Assembly: GCA_963971285.1 (NCBI GenBank)
Contig: OZ020246.1
Location: 11,515,217-11,579,216 of the forward strand
Origin: Astropecten irregularis
Taxonomy: Eukaryota; Echinodermata; Asteroidea; Paxillosida; Astropectinidae
Length of the DNA: 64,000 nt
Reading direction: 5' to 3'
The stretch's first letter is position 1. Every line of letters starts with the position of its first letter. Positions 45,701-52,150 of this stretch are shown piece after piece. The notes under the pieces are model-generated. The model worked only from the letters and a program-made list of their open reading frames with translations. It searched no databases and was not told where the DNA came from. A program made the position numbers and the translations under genes.

Positions 45701-46858
45701 TAATATTATTTCAGGGACACACAGACTGGGTGACTGATGTGGACTTCAGCAAGGACATGAAGTGGATTCTGTCCAGCTCCAGGGATCAAACCATAAGACT
45801 CTGGAACATTGAGAACAGCGACAGTATCCCTGTAGTCCTTGAAAACAAGAAGAACATGGGCCTCAAAATAGTCAAGGTTAGTGAGGTTTATAACCCTAAC
45901 CCGCATGCATACCACAGCTTACCACAAAGGTTTGTCCTGTGGTAAGTGTGGTATCCTGAATACCACAGTACCAGAGTGTGTTTTTCGCGGTAATACATGG
46001 TTTATGATTTAGTGGGGACTGTGGTAGTGTGTGGTAAGCAGCTCTTGTCTTGTCTTGTCTTCTGTAAAGAGTGTGTGGTTCTGAGAAGAACCAATGATAT
46101 TAGCTCTCAACATTGCAAACAGTGTGCTCTGTTCGCCTTCAGGAGGGTGATAGTGTGCTCCGAATAGAGCACACTCTTCGGAACATCAAGAGATAATAGT
46201 ACCACCGGTTCTCCTCAGAACCACACACTCTCACAGAAGAGATTACATGGTATCACCGCAAGCCTCGTTTTAGTCTGTCACTCTCAGTTCTGTTTACGGC
46301 AATGCAGAGTGTTATGATCATAGACTAGTCATCCTTATTTTGGAGATATTCAAACAAACTTAGTAATTTGTATCTTTGCTCACAAGTTCCTGTCCTCATG
46401 TCATTAGCCTTTGAGAAAGATCCTGCTAGGATCCTGCTAGGATCGTATCGATCTATGTCTATCTATTTTCAAGGTTTAACCTCGCATCCAGACATGGCTC
46501 TCCATACTAATCAGTCTTCTGCTCACGCTAGTACATGTCACATGTCACGTTCAACTTGAAGCCCTGTGTCTTTCTTTAGCTGGTCTATGTAGGTTTTGAA
46601 TGGCCTGCCTTGAGATCGCTGTTCTCTTGTCGGTGTCAGGAGCTAGGATCCTGCTAGGATTGAAACATCAGGCCGTCCTAACTCTCCCACATTATGTCCA
46701 TGTCCCTTTTGCAGTGCAATGACTGTGGCAAGCCGTTCTCCATCTCTCAACTGGACGATCCACAAGAGCTCAAGATGTGCGTCTTCTGCCGTCTCCAAGC
46801 CAGCCGTCCCCTGCCTAGTCTCGGCATGGGCGAGGATCTCACCATGCCCGAGTTTTGA
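15718..46858 (+). CDS. WDR88: seven-WD-repeat protein with C-terminal CxxC pairs, WDR88-like
   Basis: Nine exons join in consistent phase: 15718-15822, 18334-18444, 18832-18981, 19755-19893, 20130-20256, 21404-21588, 45476-45558, 45715-45876 and 46715-46858 (1206 nt, 401 residues plus TGA). All introns are GT-AG. The product has a short acidic N-terminus (MADIDFDPLALEVTNELNNE), then seven WD repeats whose closing dipeptides are VW, LW, IW, LW, VW, VW and LW, with GH openings in repeats 1, 2, 5, 6 and 7. That is enough for one closed beta-propeller, a protein-binding scaffold. The last exon adds a 47-residue tail with CNDC and CVFC, probably a small zinc-binding knuckle. Length, repeat number and tail suggest WDR88 (PQWD); other seven-repeat proteins cannot be excluded without a search. 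Intron 6 is 23.9 kb and holds the antisense receptor array; the other introns are 2.5 kb or less. Confidence 0.8.
16332..17770. mobile_element. composite of dispersed repeats in WD-gene intron 1
   Basis: Starts with GGTAATGGTGTACATACTGT and ATACCTATAAAGGGAATAAA, the end of the hAT-like element at 63298-63547. It continues with GACTTTCAGCAAATGTTCCT and GACGGCCATTTTGTCTGGTC-like blocks shared, inverted, with 62190-62703, and near 17630-17760 with ATAATTTCCCTAAAAAATCA and AACCTTGCTAATGATATTGA blocks also seen near 62270-62350 and 63395-63425. The 314-bp element at 17041-17354 is nested inside. Confidence 0.65.
17041..17354. mobile_element. 314-bp element with perfect 39-bp terminal inverted repeats
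   Basis: CAGTAACTGGGGCGCTGAAC through GACTTTTGG (17041-17079) is repeated exactly in inverted orientation at 17316-17354. The 12-mer TATATTCACATT lies just outside on both sides (17024-17035 and 17359-17370), five and four bases from the arms; it may be the target duplication or a chance match. The perfect arms imply a recent insertion. Interior is non-coding. Confidence 0.92.
19386..19626. mobile_element. ATACCACA foldback element, copy 1
   Basis: Left arm CATTACCATGAAAACCACAC...GTGGTATTCAGGATACCAC (19386-19437) pairs with right arm GATATCCTGAATACCACAAT...GTAGTTTTCATGGCAATAC (19574-19626). Lies in WD-gene intron 3. A related partial copy is at 45905-46040 in intron 8. Confidence 0.8.
20518..21040. 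mobile_element. nested foldback elements in WD-gene intron 5
   Basis: An outer element begins ACAGTGGAATGTCTATAACG (20518) and ends GTGGCGTTCCACTGTG (about 21038). Inside it, an inner element has arms GACCGAAAAAAAAAATGGTT-GTGTTGCCCTCAAG (from about 20675) and CTGAGGGCAACACAACAA-TTTTTTTTTTCGGCC (to 21014). Both are non-coding. Confidence 0.75.
21185..21340. repeat. dispersed hairpin repeat, degraded copy 2
   Basis: Contains GCGGAGACACCATGTATAAT, GTGTGGTTCTGAAAAGAAGC and TCGACGTTCCGGCCAGTGTA, the reverse-orientation counterpart of blocks at 2985-3105 and 46065-46265. Lies just before exon 6 of the WD gene. Confidence 0.6.
21615..21975. mobile_element. TTAA-ended foldback element, diverged copy
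   Basis: Starts TTAAAGGTACAGTACAGGAT and ends CATGTATTTTACCTTTAA. Keeps the ACAGAAATGCTCACAGATTT and GGGTATGAAGATGGTGCTGG blocks of the family but the palindromic core is broken up. Placed at the 5' end of WD-gene intron 6. Confidence 0.7.
22140..22275. repeat. (GACTCGAGT / GACTTG)n simple repeat
   Basis: Imperfect short-period repeats such as GACTCGAGTCAGTGACTTGG and TTGCGACTTGACTTGACTTG. A related GTACTCG-rich stretch is at 48895-49025. No coding potential. Confidence 0.8.
22586..22869. mobile_element. CAGGGCTCGAA foldback element at the left edge of the receptor array
   Basis: Left end CAGGGCTCGAATTTCGTG and right end ATATTTCGAGCCCTG are inverted repeats around 284 bp containing repeated CTAGAC/TCTAG motifs. 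The form resembles hAT-type miniature elements. The possible 8-bp flanks (ACAACGTA and ACATACTA) match only in part. It ends 19 bases before the AATAAA of receptor copy 1. Confidence 0.75.
22888..22893 (-). terminator. poly(A) signal AATAAA, receptor copy 1
   Basis: TTTATT on the plus strand reads AATAAA about 105 nt after the stop codon of receptor copy 1. Copy 2 has the same signal at 26005-26010. Later copies carry AATATAAAC variants at this place. Confidence 0.6.
22996..23913 (-). CDS. class A (rhodopsin-like) GPCR, array copy 1, subtype I
   Basis: Single-exon, 305 residues from ATG, seven hydrophobic segments at about 20-42, 53-76, 88-111, 131-152, 170-194, 220-241 and 254-276. Family marks: N34 (1.50), LAVYD with D62 (2.50), C88 (3.25) and C164 in loop 2 for the disulphide, ERY 112-114, P184 and Y192 in TM5, P236 in TM6, and a CC pair at 295-296 for possible palmitoylation. 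NTS at 3-5 is a glycosylation site. Deviations: CYVP replaces CWxP, NVFIY (270-274) replaces NPxxY, TM4 lacks its tryptophan, and position 3.32 is Phe, so it is not an amine receptor. The ligand is unknown; lineage-specific receptors of this form in echinoderms are often thought chemosensory. Subtype I has a two-residue-shorter loop 2 (TGTSAIYKTETGYCMPVTNI). Confidence 0.95.
   Translation of the reverse strand: MANTSMEVSGLSPPLIALRTCFNTILGLLIISGNILCIAVTRRVSNLADSTKVLMTTLAVYDLIVGISTLVSVISSALDRWPFGDLTCYLLALPFGLSCIMSMNCIIFLNIERYIAVTRPYKFPVWCTRRRAIILVLVASVNVLITVFLFTGTSAIYKTETGYCMPVTNILSSTTTLFLGNVFPTLIITLIYYRLIKISRAHQLRNNENQAGNIQNNKALKTFVMVTVAFIVCYVPYNVNDFVQNLTHTESPGWVKFLVTQLVMCNSACNVFIYCLFNQNYRQTAKKILAERFPCCKRSVVPVNI
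25143..25883. mobile_element. PIF/Harbinger-like non-autonomous element in the copy 1/2 spacer
   Basis: 741 bp with inverted ends CCCCCCTTTCAGACAGGCGT... and ...CGCCTGTCTGAAACGGGGG, extending to GCGCCGAAC about 38 bp in. It is flanked by TTA on both sides (25140-25142, 25884-25886). Uninterrupted spacers read CAGCTTTATATACCGG, so the empty site is visible and the 3-bp duplication is certain. TTA/TAA duplications are typical of PIF/Harbinger. No transposase frame is intact. Found in this spacer only, so it arrived after unit duplication. Confidence 0.88.
26113..27036 (-). CDS. class A GPCR, array copy 2, subtype II
   Basis: 307 residues, intact. Differs from copy 1 at about three positions before TM4 and three after residue 205, but at about 20 positions plus a two-residue insertion between. 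The loop 2 region reads GRPTSAIYNTATGHCIQVTN; Gln after the loop cysteine is unique to this copy (others have Pro). Loop 3 start has SPRWVKF rather than SPGWVKF. AATAAA lies at 26005-26010. Its 3' flank lacks the TGTTATAACCACAAATCATG block present in most units. Confidence 0.95.
   Translation of the reverse strand: MANTSMEVSGLSPPLIALRTCFNTILGLLIISGNILCIAVTRRVSNLADSTKVLMTTLAVYDLIVGISTLVSVISSALDRWPFGDLTCYLLALTFGLSCTMSMNCIVFLNIERYIAVTRPYKFPVWCTRRRAIILVLATSVSLLIVVLLCTGRPTSAIYNTATGHCIQVTNILTSATTLFLGNVFPTIIITLAYCRMIKISREHQLRNHENQAGNIQNNKALKTFVMVTVAFIVCYVPYNVNDFVQILTHTESPRWVKFLVTQLVMCNSACNVFIYCLFNQNYRQTAKKILAERFPCCKRSVVPVNI
28531..29454 (-). CDS. class A GPCR, array copy 3, subtype II
   Basis: 307 residues, intact. 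Loop 2 reads SGRPTSAIYNTATGHCIPVS. The TM6-TM7 segment carries VNNLVNILTHTESPGWVKFL and a unique FIYSLFNQ (Ser in place of Cys after the NVFIY motif). TM6 has AFTVCYVP. The neighbouring unit spacing is 2418 bp from copy 2. Confidence 0.95.
   Translation of the reverse strand: MANTSMEVSGLSPPLIALRTCFNTILGLLIISGNILCIAVTRRVSNLADSTKVLMTTLAVYDLIVGISTLVSVISSALDRWPFGDLTCYLLALTFGLSCTMSMNCIVFLNIERYIAVTRPYKFPVWCTRRRAIILVLATSVSLLIVVLLCSGRPTSAIYNTATGHCIPVSNILTSATTLFLGNLFPTMIITLAYCRMIKISREHQLRNHENQEGNIQNNKALKTFVMVTVAFTVCYVPYNVNNLVNILTHTESPGWVKFLATQLVMCNSACNVFIYSLFNQNYRQTAKKILAERFPCCKRSVVPVNI
30806..31100. repeat. 285-bp spacer segment, class B (3' of copy 4)
   Basis: Begins AAGCCTGAGTAGCCTCTACA and ends near AAAATCAACAGCG. 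It occurs 3' of copies 4, 5 (33926-34222) and 9 (43885-44180). In other units it is replaced by about 14 bp (GTACTTCTGGTACG). It contains GTGGGCGGGGCTTAAG. Whether it was gained or lost is not clear. Confidence 0.8.
31226..32143 (-). CDS. class A GPCR, array copy 4, subtype I (mosaic)
   Basis: 305 residues, intact. TM4-loop 2 is of the copy 1 type (TGTSAIYKTETGYCMPVTNI). TM5 ends IYCRMIK as in subtypes II and III, and TM6-TM7 carries AFTVCYVPYNVNDLVNIL, like copy 3. Unique VICNSACN at TM7. The switch between block types inside one gene suggests gene conversion or unequal crossing-over between units. The 3' flank has the 285-bp spacer segment. Confidence 0.95.
   Translation of the reverse strand: MANTSMEVSGLSPPLIALRTCFNTILGLLIISGNILCIAVTRRVSNLADSTKVLMTTLAVYDLIVGISTLVSVISSALDRWPFGDLTCYLLALPFGLSCIMSMNCIIFLNIERYIAVTRPYKFPVWCTRRRAIILVLITSVNVLITVFLFTGTSAIYKTETGYCMPVTNILSSTTTLFFGNLFPTMIITLIYCRMIKISRAHQLRNNENQAGNIQNNKALKTFVMVTVAFTVCYVPYNVNDLVNILTHTESPGWVKFLVTQLVICNSACNVFIYCLFNQNYRQTAKKILAERFPCCKRSVVPVNI
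33276..33702. mobile_element. PIF/Harbinger-like element in the copy 4/5 spacer
   Basis: 427 bp, ends GGCCCGCTTCAAACGTCGAA-CTTCTGCCGTGT and its inverted copy ACACGGCAGAAGTTCGACGT-TTGAAGCGGGCC. TTA flanks at 33273-33275 and 33703-33705; intact spacers show GCATGTTACAGG at this point. Internal subrepeats of the same motif (CGGCAGTTGCTTCAAACG) form a second inverted pair. A short open frame (33402-33665) has no recognisable transposase motif. Confidence 0.9.
34348..35271 (-). CDS. class A GPCR, array copy 5, subtype II
   Basis: 307 residues, intact. Distinctive MTSLAVYD in TM2 (Ser for Thr), QNNNALKT before TM6, TM5 ending AYYRLIK as in copy 1, and QMLTHTESPRWVKFLATELV before TM7. The last feature and the 3' flank are shared almost exactly with the fragment copy 9, so these two units are close relatives although four units apart. 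Confidence 0.95.
   Translation of the reverse strand: MANTSMEVSGLSPPLIALRTCFNTILGLLIISGNILCIAVTRRVSNLADSTKVLMTSLAVYDLIVGISTLVSVISSALDRWPFGDLTCYLLALTFGLSCTMSMNCIVFLNIERYIAVTRPYKFPVWCTRRRAIILVLATSVSLLIVVLLCTGRPTSAIYNTATGHCIPVSNILTSATTLFLGNLFPTMIITLAYYRLIKISREHQLRNHENQEGNIQNNNALKTFVMVTVAFIVCYVPYNVNDFVQMLTHTESPRWVKFLATELVMCNSACNVFIYCLFNQNYRQTAKKILAERFPCCKRSVVPVNI
36854..37690 (-). pseudogene. class A GPCR, array copy 6, subtype III, frameshifted in TM7
   Basis: Open for 278 codons. Compared with intact copies (GAACACATTGCAAGC), the plus strand has GAACATGTGCATTGCAAGC near 36871-36885, a net gain of 4 bases. The reading becomes NSACNAHVHILFV then stops, so the NVFIY motif, helix 8 and the CC tail are lost. 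Subtype III loop 2 reads GTGTPAIYNTETGYCMPTTN with NIFTCAIILLSGN following. TM2 has ISMLVS, the one residue before TM4 that differs from copy 7. Probably non-functional as a signalling receptor; a truncated product is possible. Confidence 0.85.
39273..40109 (-). pseudogene. class A GPCR, array copy 7, subtype III, same frameshift
   Basis: Near-identical to copy 6, exactly 2419 bp away, with the same 4-base gain (about 39290-39302) and the same NAHVHILFV ending. The spacers 5' of copies 5 and 6 are also almost base-for-base equal. The frameshift therefore predates this duplication, or was spread by conversion. Confidence 0.85.
41605..42528 (-). CDS. class A GPCR, array copy 8, subtype II
   Basis: 307 residues, intact. 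Unique CYLFALTFG at the top of TM3 (Phe for Leu) and the combination VNNFVQMLTHTESPGWVKFL before TM7. Loop 2 matches copy 5. The 3' flank has the CATCTATGAGT and AATATCAG variants also seen in copies 5 and 9. Confidence 0.95.
   Translation of the reverse strand: MANTSMEVSGLSPPLIALRTCFNTILGLLIISGNILCIAVTRRVSNLADSTKVLMTTLAVYDLIVGISTLVSVISSALDRWPFGDLTCYLFALTFGLSCTMSMNCIVFLNIERYIAVTRPYKFPVWCTRRRAIILVLATSVSLLIVVLLCTGRPTSAIYNTATGHCIPVSNILTSATTLFLGNLFPTMIITLAYCRMIKISREHQLRNHENQEGNIQNNKALKTFVMVTVAFIVCYVPYNVNNFVQMLTHTESPGWVKFLVTQLVMCNSACNVFIYCLFNQNYRQTAKKILAERFPCCKRSVVPVNI
44303..44532 (-). pseudogene. class A GPCR, array copy 9, 3' fragment
   Basis: Only the TM6-TM7 and tail region remains (about 75 codons, ending in the usual CCKRSVVPVNI and stop). 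At AACAAACAATAA|TT|CAAGGAGGACTG the sequence jumps into what is 5' flank in other units. Aligned with copy 5, about 770 bp are missing, including the start codon and TM1 to TM5. Two extra T residues sit at the join. QMLTHTESPRWVKFLATELV links it to copy 5. Confidence 0.9.
45905..46040. mobile_element. ATACCACA element, partial copy 2
   Basis: CATACCACAGCTTACCACAA, GTGTGGTATCCTGAATACCA and GCGGTAATACATGGTTTATG match arm sequences of the element at 19386-19626. In WD-gene intron 8. Confidence 0.65.
46065..46265. repeat. dispersed hairpin repeat, copy 3
   Basis: GTGTGTGGTTCTGAGAAGAA-CC at the left and GGTTCTCCTCAGAACCACAC at the right are inverted repeats; AACAGTGTGCTCTGTTCG and CGAATAGAGCACACT form an inner pair. 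Related to 2985-3105 and 21185-21340. Confidence 0.7.
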
Positions 46859-48320
46859 TCCACGGCGCTTCCCAAGCGATGTCTCTCCCGTCAAGGTTTG
46901 CATAGGTCTGCCTGCCTGCCTGCCACCACCTTCTTGCCTGGACTTAGTCCTGGCAAGGATCTTACAACCAAGTTCACAGGTTGAGATCATTCCTACATTA
47001 CAGACCAGGAACCTAACTGGTTCCAATAGGGCTCAGCGTTCGTGACGTCACATTCAGAAGTTCGGACAAACAAGTCGCATGTGGCCCTAACGTAAACGTT
47101 GTGATGTTTGTCCAAACATCCGGGTAACTATAGCTGTCGATAACAAAGGGCATATTCTATAAATAGCTCGAGCATGGAGTCCTATTGCAGAAAGTTTGCT
47201 TAAAGTTACTTGAGCATTCATCCCCCACCCCCAGCCGTTTTCTCAACAAATGCCTTAATACTCTAAACGACACCAAATCAGTTTGGGGTTCCCCTTTAAA
47301 ATCTGTCCGACAGGATGATTATAGTGCTTGGGCTTGAAGTTCAAGTCTAAAGTGCAAGCCCAATCTTTACAATGCCCTAATATTAAAGGTACTATCATAC
47401 TTAAGTAGCATACAGAAACAGAAATCTTAACAGATTTACATATAACTTACAGGTTGTAAAGATGGTGATGGAAGAAATATACCGTTAACATTTTTATGCC
47501 TGAAATACTGTATTTATCCAAAAAAGAGTAAAACCAATGACCAAAAACAATTTTGATCTTTTAAAAGATCAAAAACAATGGTGAAAAGATTTCAAAAATA
47601 CTGTGGGAATTTTTCACTGTTTTCTCAAAAAGTGGGCAACGTATGGGACCGAAAATTTCACAGATGACTGTTACTGTATCTTTCTTGATATTTTTGCCCA
47701 CAAATTTGCATTCCTTGGACAAAAGCCAAAGTATGATATTACCTTTAAGTACTGGGGATTGAAGTGGCCACTTAACTACCAATTTTATGGAAGTATCTAT
47801 AGCACCATTTGTCCACTTCTCAACAAGCAAAGGCTCGCTGATCTTGTTGCTTGACTCCTACTAGTGGACATCCATAACCTCCTCTCATTGTTCATATTAC
47901 TTGCTAGTATAAGGTCAAGGAACCAGCTGAATGTAGCAGCTGTGTCATCGTTTCTTACAAATTGGTTAGGAAAACCACTCTTTGAACAGATACATTTTTG
48001 TTTTGTTTTGTTTTGTTTACTTTGTTTTTATTTTTGTTTACAAATTTGGATGATTGTAAGCTGGAGTATATACATCTAGTGCTCGTGTGTAATGCATTTC
48101 AAGGGTTGATTGGGTATTGTCATCAATTCCAAGATGGAGATTCTTTGAAATTATCCCACTTCAGTCAAACGATGGCCGCTAAACAATGTGTAGCCCAGCC
48201 TCATGGCGGAATAATAATAATAACATCTACTTACTATGTATGGCTTAATAATCGAAAGATTCTCTATGCGCTTTACCTTATTATCATCCCTGGTCATCAG
48301 GCCCATGATTTACATTCCTG
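46859..48320. other. region 3' of the WD gene
   Basis: No further exon is supported. Apart from the TTAA-ended element at 47383-47748 no structure stands out, and no AATAAA was found close to the stop codon, so the 3' end of the transcript is not placed. Confidence 0.45.
47383..47748. mobile_element. TTAA-ended foldback element, copy
   Basis: TTAAAGGTACTATCATACTT at the left, AAGTATGATATTACCTTTAA at the right, palindromic core TTTGATCTTTTAAAAGATCA at about 47550. Confidence 0.88.
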
Positions 48321-48329
48321 AAACCATCT

Positions 48330-48570
48330 CACCTCCCTGGGGAGTATACAGCCCTGGTTACCGGAAGGCGCACAGAGGCTAATCAAATCACAAAGCCATC
48401 TGTACCCTCACAGGTACCCATTTACTCTTGAATGAAGAGGAGCAATATGTGACAAAGCGTCTTGCCCAAGGATGCAAGCACCACTAGCCCATGGCTGGAT
48501 TCAAACCCACAATCTGTACATTGACCACAAGATCTTAAGTTCATTACCCAGACTACCATGCCACAGCACC
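48330..48570 (-). mobile_element. tRNA-derived SINE
   Basis: Read on the minus strand it opens with a tRNA-like head: GTGGCATGGTAGTCTGGGTA holds an A-box-like TGGTAGTCTGGG (near 48547-48563) and GGTTTGAATCC is a B box (48497-48507), at tRNA-like spacing. The body continues with CCTTGGGCAAGACGCTTTGT and ATGGGTACCTGTGAGGG, a tail type common to many deuterostome SINEs. Shorter B-box-like scraps occur near 18640, 20410 and 22028. Not a functional tRNA: no cloverleaf can be drawn. Confidence 0.75.
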
Positions 48571-48894
48571 CTACATCAGTTCTGTCCATCCACTGTAAAT
48601 TACTTGTTGGCCAAAACCTAAGTACATTATATGATGCTTCCGTCCATAGCAGAGTCTTTTTTGGCATTCAACATTCCGTGTAAATAGGCCTTCACATTTT
48701 TATCAAATTTATGTTTATATTTGATTTATTTTTTGTTGAATTTATGTTCTTTGTGTTTGTGTTTTTTATTCGGTACATACCAAATATAAAAATATTTTGA
48801 ATGCATAATTATTTGCTTTCGATGTTTCTGTTCATACGTGTGTCATTATGAGGTTTGCTTTTCAATATTTACAAAAGGGAAGATAGACAGTGTT

Positions 48895-49025
48895 AAGCAG
48901 TGTTGGAGTACTCGTACTCGAACTCGAGTACAACTCGAGTACCAATAAGTACTTGGCCCGTACGCGGTCGTAAGTACTCGGCCCGTACTCGTAATTTCGT
49001 ACTCGGACTCGTCCCCGAACTCGAC
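48895..49025. repeat. (GTACTCG)n low-complexity repeat
   Basis: Irregular runs of TACTCG, CTCGAGTAC and CCCGTACTCG over about 130 bp, including the palindromic ACTCGAGT. Open frames here are a by-product of the repeat. Confidence 0.85.
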
Positions 49026-49457
49026 ATATTGTATTTGGTGAGCGCGATCCCAGTTGCAAGTACTCAAAATAAAAGTCAGGTTTTTATATGTTACTTTTAC
49101 GATACTAAACTTAAAAAAATAATGGTGAATGTATTGCATTATCGACTCCATGCAGGACATTTCATTTCTAGGGAACACTACAGAAATACCAGCGAAAATA
49201 ATTGCAACCTTCTTTCCATGGACTGCATTCATCACATGTGGGGGATGCAAATTTTATGCAATGCGGCACATCAGCCAATCAGATCTGTGTTGAGGATCGT
49301 GACGGAGGATGTTGATTGGCCAATTCCGTGCATTGCGCAGCAGCCAGCTAGTCTATACTCGCCATTCGGTACGATAGTAGAGGCCTCTTGATTGGTCCAA
49401 ACTTAGAGAGGTCAGTGCTGGGTTGACTTGCATAATTAATCAGGAAATCTGCACGCA

Positions 49458-49497
49458 TGTGATAGACGCTCGCTGTATGGCGAGTGCGTCTATCACA
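49458..49497. repeat. hairpin, 16-18 bp arms
   Basis: TGTGATAGACGCTCGC pairs with GCGAGTGCGTCTATCACA around the loop TGTATG, with two bases bulged. Could be a structured RNA or a foldback relic; nothing nearby decides. Confidence 0.8.
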
Positions 49498-49499
49498 TA

Positions 49500-51786
49500 G
49501 ACTAGGGGCTTCCTGCGATAATATGGAAAAGGCATGGTGTTTGCTAAGATATTGAGCTTTTCTGCATAGTTGCAGAAAAGACATTACATTGAATTGAAGA
49601 AATTGAAAATTCCCATCACCGCAACTAATATACTTGTGCATTCTTCTCTCCCTGTGCATTTTATAAGTATCGCCCTGTCCCGGAACAACAAACAGCACAT
49701 CGTGTACATCTCTTATAAAACAGAGGATAATCACACTGAGAATTGGTACACTCATCCACAACTCAGCCATTGCATTTTAATAAACACTCCATTGGAAAAT
49801 CATGGGTCACACTGCCATATGACACAAAATACATGTAGAACCAAAAAAATGACATCAACAACTGTGTGAGATTTTATGATTAATGACATTGACTGTCTAT
49901 GCTTTTGGATAGCATTACGGCTGAAAAATATAAGATGTAATGGAAAATTTGCAGACTTCTAAAGTGAATAATAACATGTCTGGCTTTCTCCTGTTGACCA
50001 ATTTTTCAACTTAATTTTACATTTTTAAGTAGAAAACCTGGGAAAGCCTACTAGCAAAAGATCAATTTTATCATTTTATGAAATTTCTCCATACTTGAAG
50101 TTTTCAACACAGGTCGACCACTCCCAAACCACCCCATGAGTAGGGTTAGTTTCATCATGGGTTAAGTGCTTTACACGGGGTCAATGCAGTGTTAAACTCT
50201 TTATACAGCGTGACTGTGTGAAAAGCACGTCGGATCCACGTGCGACCTAGAAATTGTTTTGCAGTGTGAAAAGTCCTTCAGCGTTATTGCTGGGTGTAAG
50301 TCACAAGCCATAACATGTTTAATACTGCCCCATGGCCATGAGGGGGCCATAAATTACACACACAATCCTTCATAGGTTAAGGCCTCACATTAACTAAGAT
50401 ATATCTGACAACAACAACTGTTGAATACGGTAGCTTGAATTATAGTCCCCAAAGCATGCTGGCCATGTTAGGTTTCAGGTTTGATAAAATTCACACTGCC
50501 GACCCGGAAAATCTATCCAAAAAAAGGACATGCACAATACACTGATTCTCATCAAATATTAAAATTAATATGACATCATGTTGGGGCAGTATGTAAGTTG
50601 GCAAACATATACAATTAAGTAGTAAGTACTGTACAATGTTATTACTCCTGACTAATACTTAGTACTTCCATCATGAAAAATATAGTCAGCAACAATACAA
50701 TTAAAAAGTTAAGGTTCACACTTTTTGTCAATTTGGGGTGAAACTAGACTTAAGCAGGACATTGTGCAATGCTCCATCCCTCAAAATACTTAAAGGGGGC
50801 ATATAGGATTTGCAAAGGTTTTGGCAGAATTTGGTACTTAAACAGAAGTGAAGGTCTTAAACTTCCTTACAGACATTGTTTCATGTACCTTTTTACGCGT
50901 TGTTCATCTGCAGAAATACGGCCGAAATAATCTTGCCCCCTCCGAATCTTTCACGGTTACACCACACTTTCGAAATGTTACTAAATCTTTCGGACGAACA
51001 ATCTTTTTAAAAGACACTAAATCTTGATTTCCTTGAAAAATCCAGCATCTGATGAACCAAGATTTCTCATGGTGACTGTTTGCACTGTTTACGAACTGTC
51101 AAGTCCATTTTCTGTCTCAAACTGAATACTATTTTTTTGGAGGCCTTGCAAATCCTGTACGCTGCCTTTAAGTTCTTATTTAACATAGCTTTGAACATGT
51201 TCAGTATTAGCACAACATAGTTTATTTGAGATCTTGTGGTATGGTTGAGAACCCGTTATATACCATACAACTAAAGCAATGGATGATATATTAGCATATT
51301 CATGCAATTTTTGAATTATTGCCACTTGACAATAACCAGTAATTACTCCTCAGTAACTTTTAGTTTTGTATGATACACTACTCGAAAGCTCTCGCCCTTT
51401 GTGAATCCCAGGATAAAAATGTAAACATCCATTGAAATTATTCACCACCTGAAAAGCTGATATACGCGCGGGCATCAGTAGTAGACCTTTGATCCTAACA
51501 CCTCGGGCATTTTTGTTTCGCAGTTTCCTCAAACGTTTTAAGTGTCACACATTCACACTGTGTATACATGCAATATTGTTATGGCATATGCTGATAGACT
51601 GCAAACTTACAGTGCTATTGCTCTGCTGCCCCAAGTCATTCCAAATACATGAATACTGAAATGAATTTATGTCTGTTCACCCCTGTACAAAAATCCTATC
51701 CCCTCTGCATCAATAATTAGGCCTATACAGTCATCCAATCACATTCATCTGTATGCAACTAATTATATGCACCATCAAAGCCAGGT
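49500..51786. other. no gene recognised
   Basis: AT-rich intergenic sequence between the WD and SNX genes without supported exons or clear repeats. Confidence 0.5.
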
Positions 51787-52150
51787 TTAAAGTTAGTATC
51801 ATACTTTGGTAAGAAATCAAAATAGAAATGTTCACAAATTTACCTATAACTTACAGGGTATGAAGACGGTGGTGGTGGAAACACACCGTTAGAAATATTC
51901 TGCCTGAAATGGTGTATTTATCCAGAAATTAGTACAACAATGACCGAAAATCTTTTTGATCTTCTAAAAGATCAAAAATATAAGAGAAAAGACTTAAGAA
52001 ATACTGTGGCCGTTTTTCACTGTTTTCTCAAAAAGTGGGCACCGTATGGGACTGAAATTTTCACAGATGAATGTGAATGTATATGTCTTGATATTTTTGC
52101 CCATGAATCTGTATTTCTTTGATAAAAACCCAAGTATGATACTACCTATA
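51787..52150. mobile_element. TTAA-ended foldback element, copy
   Basis: TTAAAGTTAGTATCATACTT at the left, CAAGTATGATACTACCTATA at the right, core TTGATCTTCTAAAAGATCAA near 51957. Confidence 0.85.

Noticed and set aside
46643-47045. Long frames on both strands around the last WD exon
   Set aside because: They are out-of-frame readings of the real exon 46715-46858 and its GC-rich surroundings.
48490-48565. A tRNA gene on the minus strand
   Set aside because: A and B boxes are present but no cloverleaf or acceptor stem forms, and a SINE tail follows.
48846-49391. Open frames of 134 and 163 residues
   Set aside because: They run through the GTACTCG simple repeat and have no ATG-proximal or domain support.
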